From: Chryseobacterium rhizoplanae
GTDB taxonomy: Bacteria > Bacteroidota > Bacteroidia > Flavobacteriales > Weeksellaceae
Direction of reading: 5' to 3'
Assembly: GCF_900182655.1 (NCBI RefSeq)
Contig: NZ_FXTC01000001.1
Location: forward strand, 682,001-746,000
DNA: 64,000 nt
Part shown: positions 9,175-19,600 of the stretch, one piece after another
Layout: every line of letters starts with the position of its first letter
Position numbering within the stretch: position 1 is the stretch's first letter
Position numbers and translations under genes: made by a program
Notes under the pieces: generated by a model
The model's database searches: none
Told to the model about the DNA's origin: nothing
What the model saw: the letters and a program-made list of their open reading frames with translations, nothing else

Positions 9175-11952
9175 ATGAATATTCAATCTATAGTAAAGGC
9201 AGGCATATTTTGTTTTGCGTTTGGGAATCTTCCCGCACAAAATCCGTGGCCAAAAAGCACTGAAACGGCAAAGCCGTGGACACGATGGTGGTGGATGGGA
9301 AATGCTGTCAATGAAAAAGGATTGGATAAAGAACTGACGGCACTTAGTAAAGCAGGTTTCGGAGGCGTAGAAATCGTTCCCATTTATGGAGCAAAAGGCT
9401 TTGAAAATCAGTACATCAATTATCTTTCTCCGGAGTGGATGAAAATGCTTCAATTCACCACAGACAAAGCAAAAAGTTTGAATATGGGAGTTGATATGGC
9501 TGTAGGAACAGGCTGGCCAATCGGCGGTCCGCAGGTTGACGAAGAAGATGCAGCTACAAAAATGATTGTTCAGAAATACACAATTTCATCAGGTGAAAAA
9601 TTTTCAGAAAAAATCATTCTCAAAGATGAAAAACAGAAGAATTTAAAAACAATAAAATTAGATATTGTTACGGCTTACAATGAAAAAAATGAAGCAGTTG
9701 TTTTAACCGATAAAATAACAAATGACGGCTCTCTCAACTGGAATCCGGACTCCGGGAAATGGACAATTTATGCTGTTTTTACAGGCAAAACTTTACAAAA
9801 AGTAAAACGTGCAGCTCCAGGTGGTGAAGGGTATACACTAGACCATTTCTCACCTGATGCAACGAAAGATTATCTTAAAACTTTCGATAAAGCTTTTGGA
9901 AACTCAAACTATGGAATCCGTTCTTTTTTTAATGACAGTTATGAGGTTTATAATGCCGACTGGACTCCTGATTTTAAAAATGAATTTAAGAAAAGGAGAG
10001 GATATGACCTGAGTCCATACATTAAATATCTTGTCAGTAACGAAGAAAACGAGAGAACAGGTAGAATTAAGTCAGATTACAGAGAAACCCTAAGCGAATT
10101 GATTTTGAGCAATTTTACTAAGGATTTTACAAACTGGGTTCATTCCAAAAACTCAAAAAACACCAATCAGGCGCATGGATCACCCGGAAATTTACTTGAT
10201 TTATATGCCGCAGTCGATATTCCGGAGTCTGAAACTTTCGGAAGTACAGTTTTCGATATTCCGGGGCTGAGAAGAGACAGTGCAGATGTGCAAAAATCTG
10301 ATAAACCGGATATTAATATGCTGAAATTTGCTTCATCGGCTGCCAATGTTACGGGTAAACAATTAATTTCAAATGAAACTTTTACCTGGCTTACAGAGCA
10401 TTTTAAAACTTCCTGGTCGCAGGCAAAACCCGAAGTGGAGCAGGTTTTTCTATCGGGAATCAATCACATTTTTTATCACGGTACAACGTATACACCGGCA
10501 GATGTTCCTTTTCCGGGATGGTTGTTTTATGCTTCGGTTAATTTTGTTCCGGAAAACAGTTTGTGGCCACACTTAACAGGATTAAATTCTTATATTGCCC
10601 GTACTCAAAGTGTTTTGCAGAGCGGGAAATCTGATAATGAACTGTTGATATACTGGCCAATTTATGACCAATGGGCTAATCCGAATGGAAAAGATATCGC
10701 ATTTAAAGTTCATAACGTGGAAAAATGGCTGCAGCCAACTCCAATGTATAAGAATCTAACGAATTTAAGCAAAATGGGTTATTCTCTTGATATGATTTCT
10801 GACAAGATGATTGGCGAATCCCAATCGGAAAGCGGGAAAATTCAGATCACAAAAGAAGGATCTTCCTACCAGGTTTTAATTATTCCTGAATTAACTTATT
10901 TGCCGGAAACTACGTTACATCATATTCTCAAATTAGCTCAAAATGGCGCTTCGGTTATTTTTCAAAATGAGCCAAAAGATATTTCCGGAAATTTTGAAGT
11001 TGAAAAAAGAAGAGCAGAACTGAAATCATTGTGGGCTCAGATCAAGTTTCAGGATCAGGGAGAAAATATAAAAACTGCAAGCTTCGGAAAAGGAAAAATT
11101 GTTTTAAGTTCTGATATTGAAAAAAGCTTGGAATATTTAAAAATACAAAAAGAACAATTAACGGAAACCGGATTGAAGTTTGTGAGGAGACAGTTTGACG
11201 GTGGGAAATACTATTTCATTGTTAATCATACTGCAAAGGATATTGATCAGTTGATTCCTTTAAACTATACAGGAAAACAAGCCGTGATCATGAATCCGGA
11301 AAACGGAGATTTCGGAGTTGCGGAAATACAAAACAATTCTGTAAGAATTCAACTGAAATCCGGACAATCTTTACTTTTAAAAAATACTGAAACTGTTGAT
11401 CATTCCATTGCAAAATGGAATTATATTGAAAAAACAGATTCCCCTATTAGTTTAAATCAAGCATGGCAGCTGACTTTCAAAGAAGGCGGTCCCGAACTTC
11501 CAAAATCAAGGATTCTAAAAAATCCGGAACCCTGGACGAACTTTTCAGAAGATTCTGCAACACAGAGCTTTTCAGGAACCGGTGTTTATACAACAACATT
11601 AGTTTTGAAGAATAAAAAAGCAGACGATTATCTTTTAAAATTCGATAAATTATATGAAAGTGCAAAAGTAATTGTTAACGGTCAGGAAGCTGGGATTGTC
11701 TGGAGTATTCCTTTTGAAATCAACATTGGGAAATATATGAAAAAAGGGAAAAATACCATTCAGATTGAAGTCTGCAATTTGATGGCGAATAGAATCCGTT
11801 ATATGAATCAGAATAAAATTCAATGGCGTAATTATCATGAAATCAATTTTGTAAACATTAATTATAAAGCTTTTGATGCCTCCGAATGGAAAGTTCAGCC
11901 TTCCGGATTGGATGGACAAATTCAATTATTTCCATTATATTTTTCAAAATAG
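9175..11952 (+). CDS. GH106 alpha-L-rhamnosidase
   Basis: A 925-residue secreted enzyme of the GH106 type, releasing L-rhamnose from the non-reducing end of RG-I fragments. A signal peptide (FCFAFGNLPAQ) is followed by the family hallmark PWTRWWWMGNAVNEKGL, then LTALSKAGFGGVEIVPIYG and the catalytic (beta/alpha)8 domain with FNDSYEVYNADWTPDF, AHGSPGNLLDLY and SNETFTWL. The C-terminal part contains galactose-binding-like beta-sandwiches (LKFDKLYESAKVIVNGQEAG). The open frame reaches back into the esterase gene, but ATG 9175 is the start that gives a proper signal peptide. It is translationally close to the esterase and supplies rhamnose to RhaT and the catabolic genes downstream. Confidence 0.92.
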   Translation: MNIQSIVKAGIFCFAFGNLPAQNPWPKSTETAKPWTRWWWMGNAVNEKGLDKELTALSKAGFGGVEIVPIYGAKGFENQYINYLSPEWMKMLQFTTDKAKSLNMGVDMAVGTGWPIGGPQVDEEDAATKMIVQKYTISSGEKFSEKIILKDEKQKNLKTIKLDIVTAYNEKNEAVVLTDKITNDGSLNWNPDSGKWTIYAVFTGKTLQKVKRAAPGGEGYTLDHFSPDATKDYLKTFDKAFGNSNYGIRSFFNDSYEVYNADWTPDFKNEFKKRRGYDLSPYIKYLVSNEENERTGRIKSDYRETLSELILSNFTKDFTNWVHSKNSKNTNQAHGSPGNLLDLYAAVDIPESETFGSTVFDIPGLRRDSADVQKSDKPDINMLKFASSAANVTGKQLISNETFTWLTEHFKTSWSQAKPEVEQVFLSGINHIFYHGTTYTPADVPFPGWLFYASVNFVPENSLWPHLTGLNSYIARTQSVLQSGKSDNELLIYWPIYDQWANPNGKDIAFKVHNVEKWLQPTPMYKNLTNLSKMGYSLDMISDKMIGESQSESGKIQITKEGSSYQVLIIPELTYLPETTLHHILKLAQNGASVIFQNEPKDISGNFEVEKRRAELKSLWAQIKFQDQGENIKTASFGKGKIVLSSDIEKSLEYLKIQKEQLTETGLKFVRRQFDGGKYYFIVNHTAKDIDQLIPLNYTGKQAVIMNPENGDFGVAEIQNNSVRIQLKSGQSLLLKNTETVDHSIAKWNYIEKTDSPISLNQAWQLTFKEGGPELPKSRILKNPEPWTNFSEDSATQSFSGTGVYTTTLVLKNKKADDYLLKFDKLYESAKVIVNGQEAGIVWSIPFEINIGKYMKKGKNTIQIEVCNLMANRIRYMNQNKIQWRNYHEINFVNINYKAFDASEWKVQPSGLDGQIQLFPLYFSK

Positions 11953-11985
11953 AATTCATATAAAGAAAAGTATATCAAAATAAAT

Positions 11986-12000
11986 TGCGCAATCGATTGA
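11986..12000. promoter_or_regulatory. LacI-type operator before the PL11 gene
   Basis: TGCGCAATCGATTG starts here, 28 nt upstream of the PL11 start codon and 33 nt after the GH106 stop. The 14-nt match to the xylB/GH28 site indicates the same regulator and implies an internal promoter inside the plus-strand series. Confidence 0.68.
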
Positions 12001-12027
12001 ATTATATTAATTTAATAGTTCAGAATT

Positions 12028-13902
12028 ATGAATATAAAATATAACTTTATTGTACTGATTATTCTTTTTTCACAGCTCTTTTCAGCACAAAGGCAGATGG
12101 AGTATTTAAAAAGAGGAATTGTTGCAGTACCTTCAGAAACAGGAATTTTTGTGAGCTGGCGTTTACTGGGTACAGAACCTCAGAATATTCAGTTTGATCT
12201 ATATCGTATTGAAAATAATAAAAGCAAAAAGCTGAACAAAAAAGCATTGCTTAACGAAACCAGTTTTTTAGATACAACGGCGGATAAAACAAAGAATTAC
12301 ACTTATTTCGTAAGATCCAATACCAAAGATCAGGAGATTGATCAGGATTCTGCGAAATATGCTGCTAATCAAAAACCCTATTTTTCAATTCCTTTAAAAA
12401 CGCCGGTCGGATATACGCCCAACGATGCCTCTGTTGCCGATCTGGATGGAGATGGTCAATATGAAATTATCCTTCATCAGACGGGTCAATCCCGAGACAA
12501 CAGTCAGAAAGGCTTTACGGATGAGCCCATTATTCAGGCGTATAAATTGAACGGAAAATTCTTGTGGGAAATTAACTTAGGAAAAAATATCAGGGAAGGG
12601 GCGCATTACACACAGTTTTTAGTATATGATTTAGACCAGGACGGCAAAGCAGAAGTCGTTATGAAGACGGCAGATGGAAGCAGAGATGGTAAGGGGAAAT
12701 TCATCGGGGATCCTTCCAAAGATTATCGCAATGAGAATGGATTTATCCTTTCAGGTCCTGAATATTTGACTGTTTTTAATGGTGAAACAGGCGAGGAAAT
12801 TGATACCGTTCATTATATTGTTCCGAGATTTCAAGGCAGCCTGAATCCGACTCCGGAACAACTTACCGAAACCTGGGGCGATGCAAAAGGAAATAGGGTA
12901 GACCGGTTTTTAGGTGCAGTTGCTTATCTGGATGGCAAAACACCCAGCATTATTATGTCGAGAGGTTATTATACCCGAACAGCGATCGCTGCCTGGGATT
13001 ATAAAGATAAAAAACTCAATTTAAGATGGCTTTTTGATACGGAAAGTTCAGAAGAAAATAAAAAATACCGTGGTCAGGGAAACCATAACCTGAGCATTGC
13101 CGATGTAGATAATGATGGAAAAGATGAAATTATCTTTGGTGCAATGACAGTTGATGATAACGGGAAAGTCTTGAACAGCACGGGCTTTGGCCATGGTGAT
13201 GCACTGCACGTGGGTGATCTGGATCCTTCCTCTCCAGGATTGGAAATTTTTGATATTCAGGAAAGATTTGATGATGCGGGTGCTCATTTCAGAGCAGGCG
13301 CAACGGGTAAAGTTTTATGGAAATTACCTTCTTTAATTTATAGTAAGCAGGGTAAATTTCAGGGACCTGGAAGAGGACTATCTTTAAATATCGATCCCCG
13401 TTATCAAGGTTCAGAATCCTGGGCTTCAGGAGCTGGTGTGAAAGGTATTTACGATACTAAAGGAAGAAAAATAAGTGATAAAAATCCTGCCTGTAATATG
13501 GGGATTTATTGGGATGGAGATTTTTTAAGCGAAATTTTAGACGGAACTTCTGTGTCAAAATGGGATTGGAATAAAGAAAAGTCCAATCTCATTTTTGATG
13601 CTAAGGATTTTCAGTGCGAATCTAACAATGGCACTAAGAGAAATCCTTCTCTGGTTGCCGATTTATTTGGAGACTGGCGGGAAGAGCTGATTTACAGAAC
13701 ATCAGATAATCAGGAACTTCGGATTTTCAGTTCTACCATTCCTACGAAGCACCGTTTGTATACGATGATGCATAATCCGCAATACCGGTTGAGTATTGTT
13801 TGGCAAAATGTAGGCTACAACCAGCCTCCTCATACTGATTACTATTTGGATGAATCTGTTTCAAAAATTCCTTCGCCAAATATTTATACAGTTAAACCTT
13901 AA
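12028..13902 (+). CDS. PL11 rhamnogalacturonan lyase
   Basis: A 624-residue secreted polysaccharide lyase of family PL11 (YesW/YesX type), cleaving the Rha-GalA backbone of RG-I by beta-elimination and leaving unsaturated galacturonate ends. A signal peptide (LIILFSQLFSA) precedes RQMEYLKRGIVAVPSETGIFVSWRLLG, the typical N-terminal beta domain. An eight-bladed propeller follows, with repeated calcium-binding aspartate loops such as VADLDGDGQYEIILH, VYDLDQDGKAEVVMKTADG and IADVDNDGKDEIIF. Length fits the family (about 600-650). The unsaturated products would be handled by the GH105 enzyme 45 nt downstream. The operator just upstream suggests separate control. Confidence 0.95.
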   Translation: MNIKYNFIVLIILFSQLFSAQRQMEYLKRGIVAVPSETGIFVSWRLLGTEPQNIQFDLYRIENNKSKKLNKKALLNETSFLDTTADKTKNYTYFVRSNTKDQEIDQDSAKYAANQKPYFSIPLKTPVGYTPNDASVADLDGDGQYEIILHQTGQSRDNSQKGFTDEPIIQAYKLNGKFLWEINLGKNIREGAHYTQFLVYDLDQDGKAEVVMKTADGSRDGKGKFIGDPSKDYRNENGFILSGPEYLTVFNGETGEEIDTVHYIVPRFQGSLNPTPEQLTETWGDAKGNRVDRFLGAVAYLDGKTPSIIMSRGYYTRTAIAAWDYKDKKLNLRWLFDTESSEENKKYRGQGNHNLSIADVDNDGKDEIIFGAMTVDDNGKVLNSTGFGHGDALHVGDLDPSSPGLEIFDIQERFDDAGAHFRAGATGKVLWKLPSLIYSKQGKFQGPGRGLSLNIDPRYQGSESWASGAGVKGIYDTKGRKISDKNPACNMGIYWDGDFLSEILDGTSVSKWDWNKEKSNLIFDAKDFQCESNNGTKRNPSLVADLFGDWREELIYRTSDNQELRIFSSTIPTKHRLYTMMHNPQYRLSIVWQNVGYNQPPHTDYYLDESVSKIPSPNIYTVKP

Positions 13903-13947
13903 ATCAATCTTAACCTTTAATTTTCTAAAATAAAAAATAATATAATT

Positions 13948-15111
13948 ATGAAGCAAGTACTAATGAGAGGCGCTTTTTTTGCGTTGATGTTTGGAGTATT
14001 GTCCTCCTGCTCAGTTCAGAAACAAACGGCGATAAAGAACGTTAATCTTCCGGATAAAAAAGAAGTTTTGGACGTTTCACGCGGGGCAAATCAATATTTC
14101 ATGAACAAATGGCCGGATGCGGGAAAGGAAGTTGTCGGCAAAAAAGTATGGCCAAGCAATTTATGGACACGGGCTGTTTACTATGAAGGACTGATGGCTC
14201 TGTATAAAATAGATCCTAAAAAAGAGTATTACGATTACGCCATCGACTGGTCTCAAAAACACAATTGGGACATGATGCGCGGTACCTATACCCGTAATGC
14301 AGACAACCAGGCTTGCGGACAAACGTATCTGGATCTTTATGAAATTGATGGCAAAAAAAATCCGGAAAGAATAAAATTTGTAAAAGCTTCTATGGACAGT
14401 ATGATTGCCTCCAAAAAATCAGATGACTGGTGGTGGATTGATGCGCTCCAAATGGGAATGCCGATTTTTACAAAGCTGGGCAGAATTACAGGTGAACAAA
14501 AATATTTTGATAAAAATTATGAGATGTATGCCTTTACGAAATATAAGCATGGAGGAAATGGTTTATATAACCCAAAAGACAAACTTTGGTGGCGGGATAA
14601 AAGCTTCGTTCCCCCTTACAAAGAACCCAATGGCGAAGATTGCTACTGGAGCCGCGGAAACGGCTGGGTAGTGGCAGCTCTGGCCCGGACGTTGGAAGAT
14701 ACCCCGGAATCTGATCCGCATTATAAGGAATATTTACAGGATTATAAAGATCTGTTATCAGCTTTGCTACCCATTCAGAGAGAAGATGGCTTTTGGAATG
14801 CAAGTCTGCATGATTCTGGCAATTTCGGAGGCAAAGAAATGACGGGAACAGCTCTGTTTGTGTATGGAATGGCGTATGGAATTAATAAAGGACTGATTGA
14901 TAGAAAAATATATTTACCCGTTGTTGTAAAAGCCTGGTGCGCGATTGTAAAAGATTCTGTTCAGCCGAATGGATTTTTAGGCTGGGTTCAGGGAACAGGA
15001 AAAGAACCTAAAGACGGTCAGCCGCTTTCCATTGATAAGCAGCCTGATTTTGAAGATTACGGCTTAGGCTGTCTGTTACTTGCTGCAAGTGAAGTGTATC
15101 AATTAAAATAA
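13948..15111 (+). CDS. GH105 unsaturated rhamnogalacturonyl hydrolase, lipoprotein
   Basis: A 387-residue GH105 enzyme (YteR/YesR-like) that removes the 4,5-unsaturated galacturonate left by RG lyase. The N-terminus has a lipobox (VLSSC, Cys at about residue 22), so it is probably anchored in a periplasmic or outer-membrane leaflet. The (alpha/alpha)6-barrel signatures are visible: ACGQTYLDLYEID, SDDWWWIDALQMGMPIF with the conserved Asp, CYWSRGNGWVVAALART, and GFWNASLHDSGNFGGKEMTGTALFVYGMAYGI. Length equals the family norm. It follows PL11 by 45 nt, pairing lyase and unsaturated-uronyl hydrolase as in many RG-I loci. Confidence 0.94.
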   Translation: MKQVLMRGAFFALMFGVLSSCSVQKQTAIKNVNLPDKKEVLDVSRGANQYFMNKWPDAGKEVVGKKVWPSNLWTRAVYYEGLMALYKIDPKKEYYDYAIDWSQKHNWDMMRGTYTRNADNQACGQTYLDLYEIDGKKNPERIKFVKASMDSMIASKKSDDWWWIDALQMGMPIFTKLGRITGEQKYFDKNYEMYAFTKYKHGGNGLYNPKDKLWWRDKSFVPPYKEPNGEDCYWSRGNGWVVAALARTLEDTPESDPHYKEYLQDYKDLLSALLPIQREDGFWNASLHDSGNFGGKEMTGTALFVYGMAYGINKGLIDRKIYLPVVVKAWCAIVKDSVQPNGFLGWVQGTGKEPKDGQPLSIDKQPDFEDYGLGCLLLAASEVYQLK

Positions 15112-15207
15112 ACCAATATTCAAAATTGTTAATTTTCACTGAGTGAATGTATCGATTTAGAAAGCAGAAACGTTAAGAAACTAATATTACAACATGACAC
15201 TACAAGA

Positions 15208-15222
15208 TGCGCAATCGATTTC
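15208..15222. promoter_or_regulatory. LacI-type half-palindromic operator before rhaT
   Basis: TGCGCAATCGATT is shared with the two RG-I operators, but the right arm degenerates to TTC. It lies 39 nt upstream of the rhaT start. A further ATCGATT occurs near 15151. It suggests the rhamnose symporter belongs to the same regulon. Confidence 0.6.
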
Positions 15223-15260
15223 ATAGTATTAATTTTCAAATTCAATCCATAAGATAAATT

Positions 15261-16349
15261 ATGAATGCATTATTAGGAGTTTTTTTTCACTTCTTAGGAG
15301 GCTTTTCTTCAGGCAGCTTTTATTTACCCTATAAAAAAGTAAAAGGCTGGTCCTGGGAAACTTATTGGTTAATAGGAGGAGTTTTTTCCTGGATCATTGT
15401 TCCGCCACTTGCGGCATTTCTTACCATTCCCGGTTTTTGGGATATCATTCGGAATGAAAGCTCTTCCATATTAGGACTGACGTTTTTGTTTGGTGCTTTG
15501 TGGGGAATTGGCGGTTTTACTTATGGTTTGGGCGTCAGATATCTGGGCGTAGCACTTGGAAGCAGCATTATTTTGGGGCTTTGTATGGTGTTTGGATCAC
15601 TCGTTCCTTCTATTTATTATGAATTTTCTCCGCAAACAGGAAAAGACAATATCGGTTTGCTGTTTTCCAGCCAATGGGGACAGTTTGTTTTGCTGGGACT
15701 TCTGGTTTGTGTCATCGGAATCATCATCAGTGGAAAAGCAGGAATGATGAAAGAAAAAGAGTTACAAACCGATTCAACAGATCCTCATGGTCTAGAAGTA
15801 AAAACGGAATATAAATTCGGGTTGGGATTAATCGTTTCTATCATATCCGGTGTTTTAAGTGCATGCTTCAACTTCGGACTGGAAGCAGGAAAGCCAATGG
15901 CAATTGCAGCCAATGAAGCCTGGAAAATAGCTAACCCGGATCAGGGAGAATTCCTTTTTCAAAATAATGTAACCTACATTGTTGTGCTTTGGGGTGGTAT
16001 GGCAGTCAATCTTATCGGGTGTTTGTACTTAGCTGCTAAAAATAAATCCTATACCGATTATACCAAAAGAAACGTACCGGTGGTGCGTAACCTGATTTTC
16101 TGTGCACTTGCCGGAACTATGTGGTTTTTACAGTTCTTCTTTTACGGTATGGGCGAAAGTAAAATGGGAAATGGTGCCAGCTCATGGATTTTACACATGG
16201 CCTTTATCATTTTTATTGCCAATTTATGGGGAATTATCATCAAAGAATGGAAAGGAGTTTCCAAAAAAACAATTATAACCATTTCTGTCGGAATGATTGT
16301 AATGTTTATCTCTATTTTGATTGTAGGGTACGGAAATTCTTTACGATAA
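15261..16349 (+). CDS. rhaT: L-rhamnose/proton symporter RhaT
   Basis: A 362-residue inner-membrane transporter of the RhaT family (drug/metabolite transporter superfamily), with about ten hydrophobic helices. It imports L-rhamnose with a proton. Diagnostic stretches are the N-terminal FHFLGGFSSGSFYLPYKKVK and GWSWETYWLIGGVFSWIIVP, then GALWGIGGFTYGLGVRYLG and LGSSIILGLCMVFGSLVP, and the late FFYGMGESKMG. Length agrees with known RhaT (about 345). It closes the plus-strand degradation series, is followed by a strong hairpin terminator, and feeds the isomerase-kinase-aldolase genes 6-10 kb downstream. Confidence 0.96.
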   Translation: MNALLGVFFHFLGGFSSGSFYLPYKKVKGWSWETYWLIGGVFSWIIVPPLAAFLTIPGFWDIIRNESSSILGLTFLFGALWGIGGFTYGLGVRYLGVALGSSIILGLCMVFGSLVPSIYYEFSPQTGKDNIGLLFSSQWGQFVLLGLLVCVIGIIISGKAGMMKEKELQTDSTDPHGLEVKTEYKFGLGLIVSIISGVLSACFNFGLEAGKPMAIAANEAWKIANPDQGEFLFQNNVTYIVVLWGGMAVNLIGCLYLAAKNKSYTDYTKRNVPVVRNLIFCALAGTMWFLQFFFYGMGESKMGNGASSWILHMAFIIFIANLWGIIIKEWKGVSKKTIITISVGMIVMFISILIVGYGNSLR

Positions 16350-16408
16350 AATTCATTTCACATTCTCCATTCATATAGTTTCAGAGTTAGAATTTTAGCT
16401 CTTTTAAA

Positions 16409-16434
16409 GGCACTGAAAAATCAGTGTCTTTTTA
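16409..16434 (+). terminator. Rho-independent terminator after rhaT
   Basis: Arms GGCACTGA and TCAGTGTC surround a four-A loop and run into CTTTTTATT. The hairpin sits 60 nt after the rhaT stop and separates the degradation/transport series from the susC-susD transcript. Confidence 0.8.
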
Positions 16435-16638
16435 TTCACAATAAAGGAATTTTTAATTCACGGTTTAGTTAAGTATTTCGTTAAATAATTAGTGATTTGC
16501 AATTGTTTTGTTATTTATTTTAAAATATAACTTAAATATCGTGGTTGATTATGGTGAATCGTTAATATTTAAATACAGGATATTGCAGGATGCCCGGATT
16601 TTTGTAACGGTGTATTTTGGTAACATAAAAATTAACAT

Positions 16639-19600
16639 ATGTCTTTAATAGTTAAACATAAAAATATAAAGCGAATCGTCTTTCCGGCATTTATGCTTTC
16701 AACAAGTTTTGTCTGGGGGCAAAAGACGGTAAATGATTCTGTGAAAAACACAAAAGATATCGAGGAAGTGGTCGTTATCGGTTATGGTAAAGTTAAGAAG
16801 TCAGACTTAACAGGATCTGTTTCTTCAGTTTCTGCAAAAGATTTGGCAGCTACACCGGCAATGAATGCTTTACAGGCGCTGCAGGGAAGAGCATCAGGTC
16901 TGAATATCGTAACAGCAGGTGGTGCTCCGGGTGCCAATGCCAACGTTACGATCAGAGGTGGTTCTTCCATAACTCAAAGTTCAGATCCGCTGTATATTGT
17001 AGACGGTTTCCAATTGGATAATGCTTTGAATGTGATTAATCCTAATGATATTGAAAGTATCGATGTACTGAAAGGTGCTTCTGCCATTGCCATTTACGGA
17101 GCCCGTGGTTCCAACGGTATTATTGTTATTAAAACTAAAAGCGGGAAGAAAGGAAAAACGACTATCACCTACAATACTTTCATGTCATTTGATATGCTTT
17201 CAAAAAAATTGGATATGCTCTCCAATGCGGAACAATATGTAAAGTATCAGTACGAATTGGGAGTACTTCAGTCCAAACCATCAGCTTGGAGCAATGTTTT
17301 TGACAATAATCTAGGGACCGATGCACCGGGGTTTTATTCCGGAGCCAATCAGAGAATTGCCAATCGCTACGGATCTGCTTCCACATTGGACTGGCAGGAA
17401 AAAATGCTGGGAGGAACGGGATTAACTCAGAACCACAACGTAAATGTTTCTGTAGGAAATAATAAGACACAGGCATTCATCAGTTATAATTACAATAAAC
17501 AGGATGGTTTGCTTCAAAACTATAGTGAGACAAGAAATTCATTACGTGCCAATATCAATTCAGAATTGTATAAAGGAGTACGAGTAGATTTCAATACCAT
17601 GTTTACGAACAATTCTGTAAACGGTGGAGGTGCTTATTCAGGAATGAAAAAAATTCTTCTTCAGCCTATTATAGGAGGTACATTATTTACGCAGGATCGT
17701 TTGTTCAACACTCAGACTTTCCCTGATTTTTCAGCGTTGGATTCTGGTTTCGATACAGAAAATCCATACATAGAAACCCAGGCTTCAACTTCAAACAAAC
17801 GTACCAGAACATTCGTAGCCAATGCAGGTGTCGAATTTGACTTCCTGAAAAACTTCACATGGAGAACTGCCGGACAATATAGCTGGATAAACAGCAAATC
17901 GACATCATTTTCGGATCAGAATTCCCGCGCGTTCCTTACAGATCCTGTAAATACAGGGATCAACGGAAATATTGCCAATGCAGAGACATTCCGTTATCAG
18001 ATCACCAACACTTTAAATTATAATAAAACGTTTGGTGAAAAACATAAAGTAAATGCTTTAATCGGGAACGAAATCTGGTATGAAGAATCCGAAGGAAGCA
18101 GCATGAAACTTACAAAATTCCCATATCCTAATTTCGGACTGGATGATATTGCCAATGCAACGGTGGCAGATAAAAATACAGATAGATCAAGCAACAGCTT
18201 ACTTTCCTATTTTGCCCGTGTAAACTATAATTATGATAATCGTTATTTAATCACAGGAACAATACGTGCGGATGGTTCTTCAAAATTTGCAGAAGGTTCT
18301 CGTTGGGGGTATTTTCCATCTGTAGCAGGTGCATGGCGTGTTTCTCAGGAAAATTTCTGGCAGGGTCATAAGATCGATAAAATCATTAATGATTTTAAAT
18401 TAAGAATTGAATATGGAGTAACAGGTAACAATGGTGTCTCCAATAACTTATGGAGAACCAATGTTCTGCTTACAGATTATCCAATAAACAATACTCAGGG
18501 ATATCCGGCATACGTTACTAGTACAAATTGGGGAAATCGTGATCTTCAGTGGGAAGAGCTGAGAACTACCAATATTGGTGTAGATCTGGCATTTTTCAAT
18601 AGCAGAATTAAATTGACTTCCGAATGGTATAATAATAATGTAAGCAAAATGCTTTTCGAAAGTGTACTTCCCGTTTCTTCAGGCTATTCAAGACAGTACC
18701 AGAATATCGGCTCTATGAGAAACAGAGGGATGGAATTCACATTAAATACGGTGAATTTAAAATCCGGAAACTTCAGATGGACGACAGATCTTAATATCTC
18801 TTTTAACAAATCTAAAGTTCTTTCTCTTGAGAGCGGACAACTGAATAAAACATTCAGTGTAGGAGGCAGCAGAACGGGAATGGTGACCTACTATGCAACG
18901 GTAGGAGAAGAACTGGGAGATATGTACGGGTATATTTATCAGGGAGTTTATACTACGGATGACTTTACCCAAAATTCGGATGGATCTTTAACCTTAAAGC
19001 CGGGCGTTGTAAAACCTGCAACCGGAACTCCTAAACCGGGCGATATGAAATTTGCTGCTGATAATGAATCAGGAGATCAGTTTACAAGAAAAATGCAGAA
19101 GATCGGAAACGGTACCCCGGACTTTATCGGGGGAATCAGTAATAACTTCTCTTACAAAGGTTTTGACTTAGCTGTATTCATGAAATTTAGCGTTGGAAAT
19201 GATATTTATAATGCCACTAAACAAAGCTTAAGCCCATATGCGATGTTCCAGAATGTTCCTTCAGAATTCGGGAATAATTATTATCACCTGATTGATCCTA
19301 ATACAGGGCTGGCAACAACCAATTTAGTAAGATTAAAAGAATTGAATCCAAACGAGGACTCAAGCCTTTGGAGCTTAAGCAATACAAACACTTCAAATAT
19401 TGCCTACCCATCATCATACTATGTAGAAGACGGTTCTTATCTGAGAATTGCCCAGGTAACATTAGGATATTCTTTTCCTAAAGAATTTTTGAATAAAGTA
19501 ATGTTGTCCAATGCCCGCATCTATTTTACTGTTAACAATTTAGCGACAATTACAGGGTATTCAGGTTATGACCCTGAAGTTTCTGCAGCAAGCGGGGTGA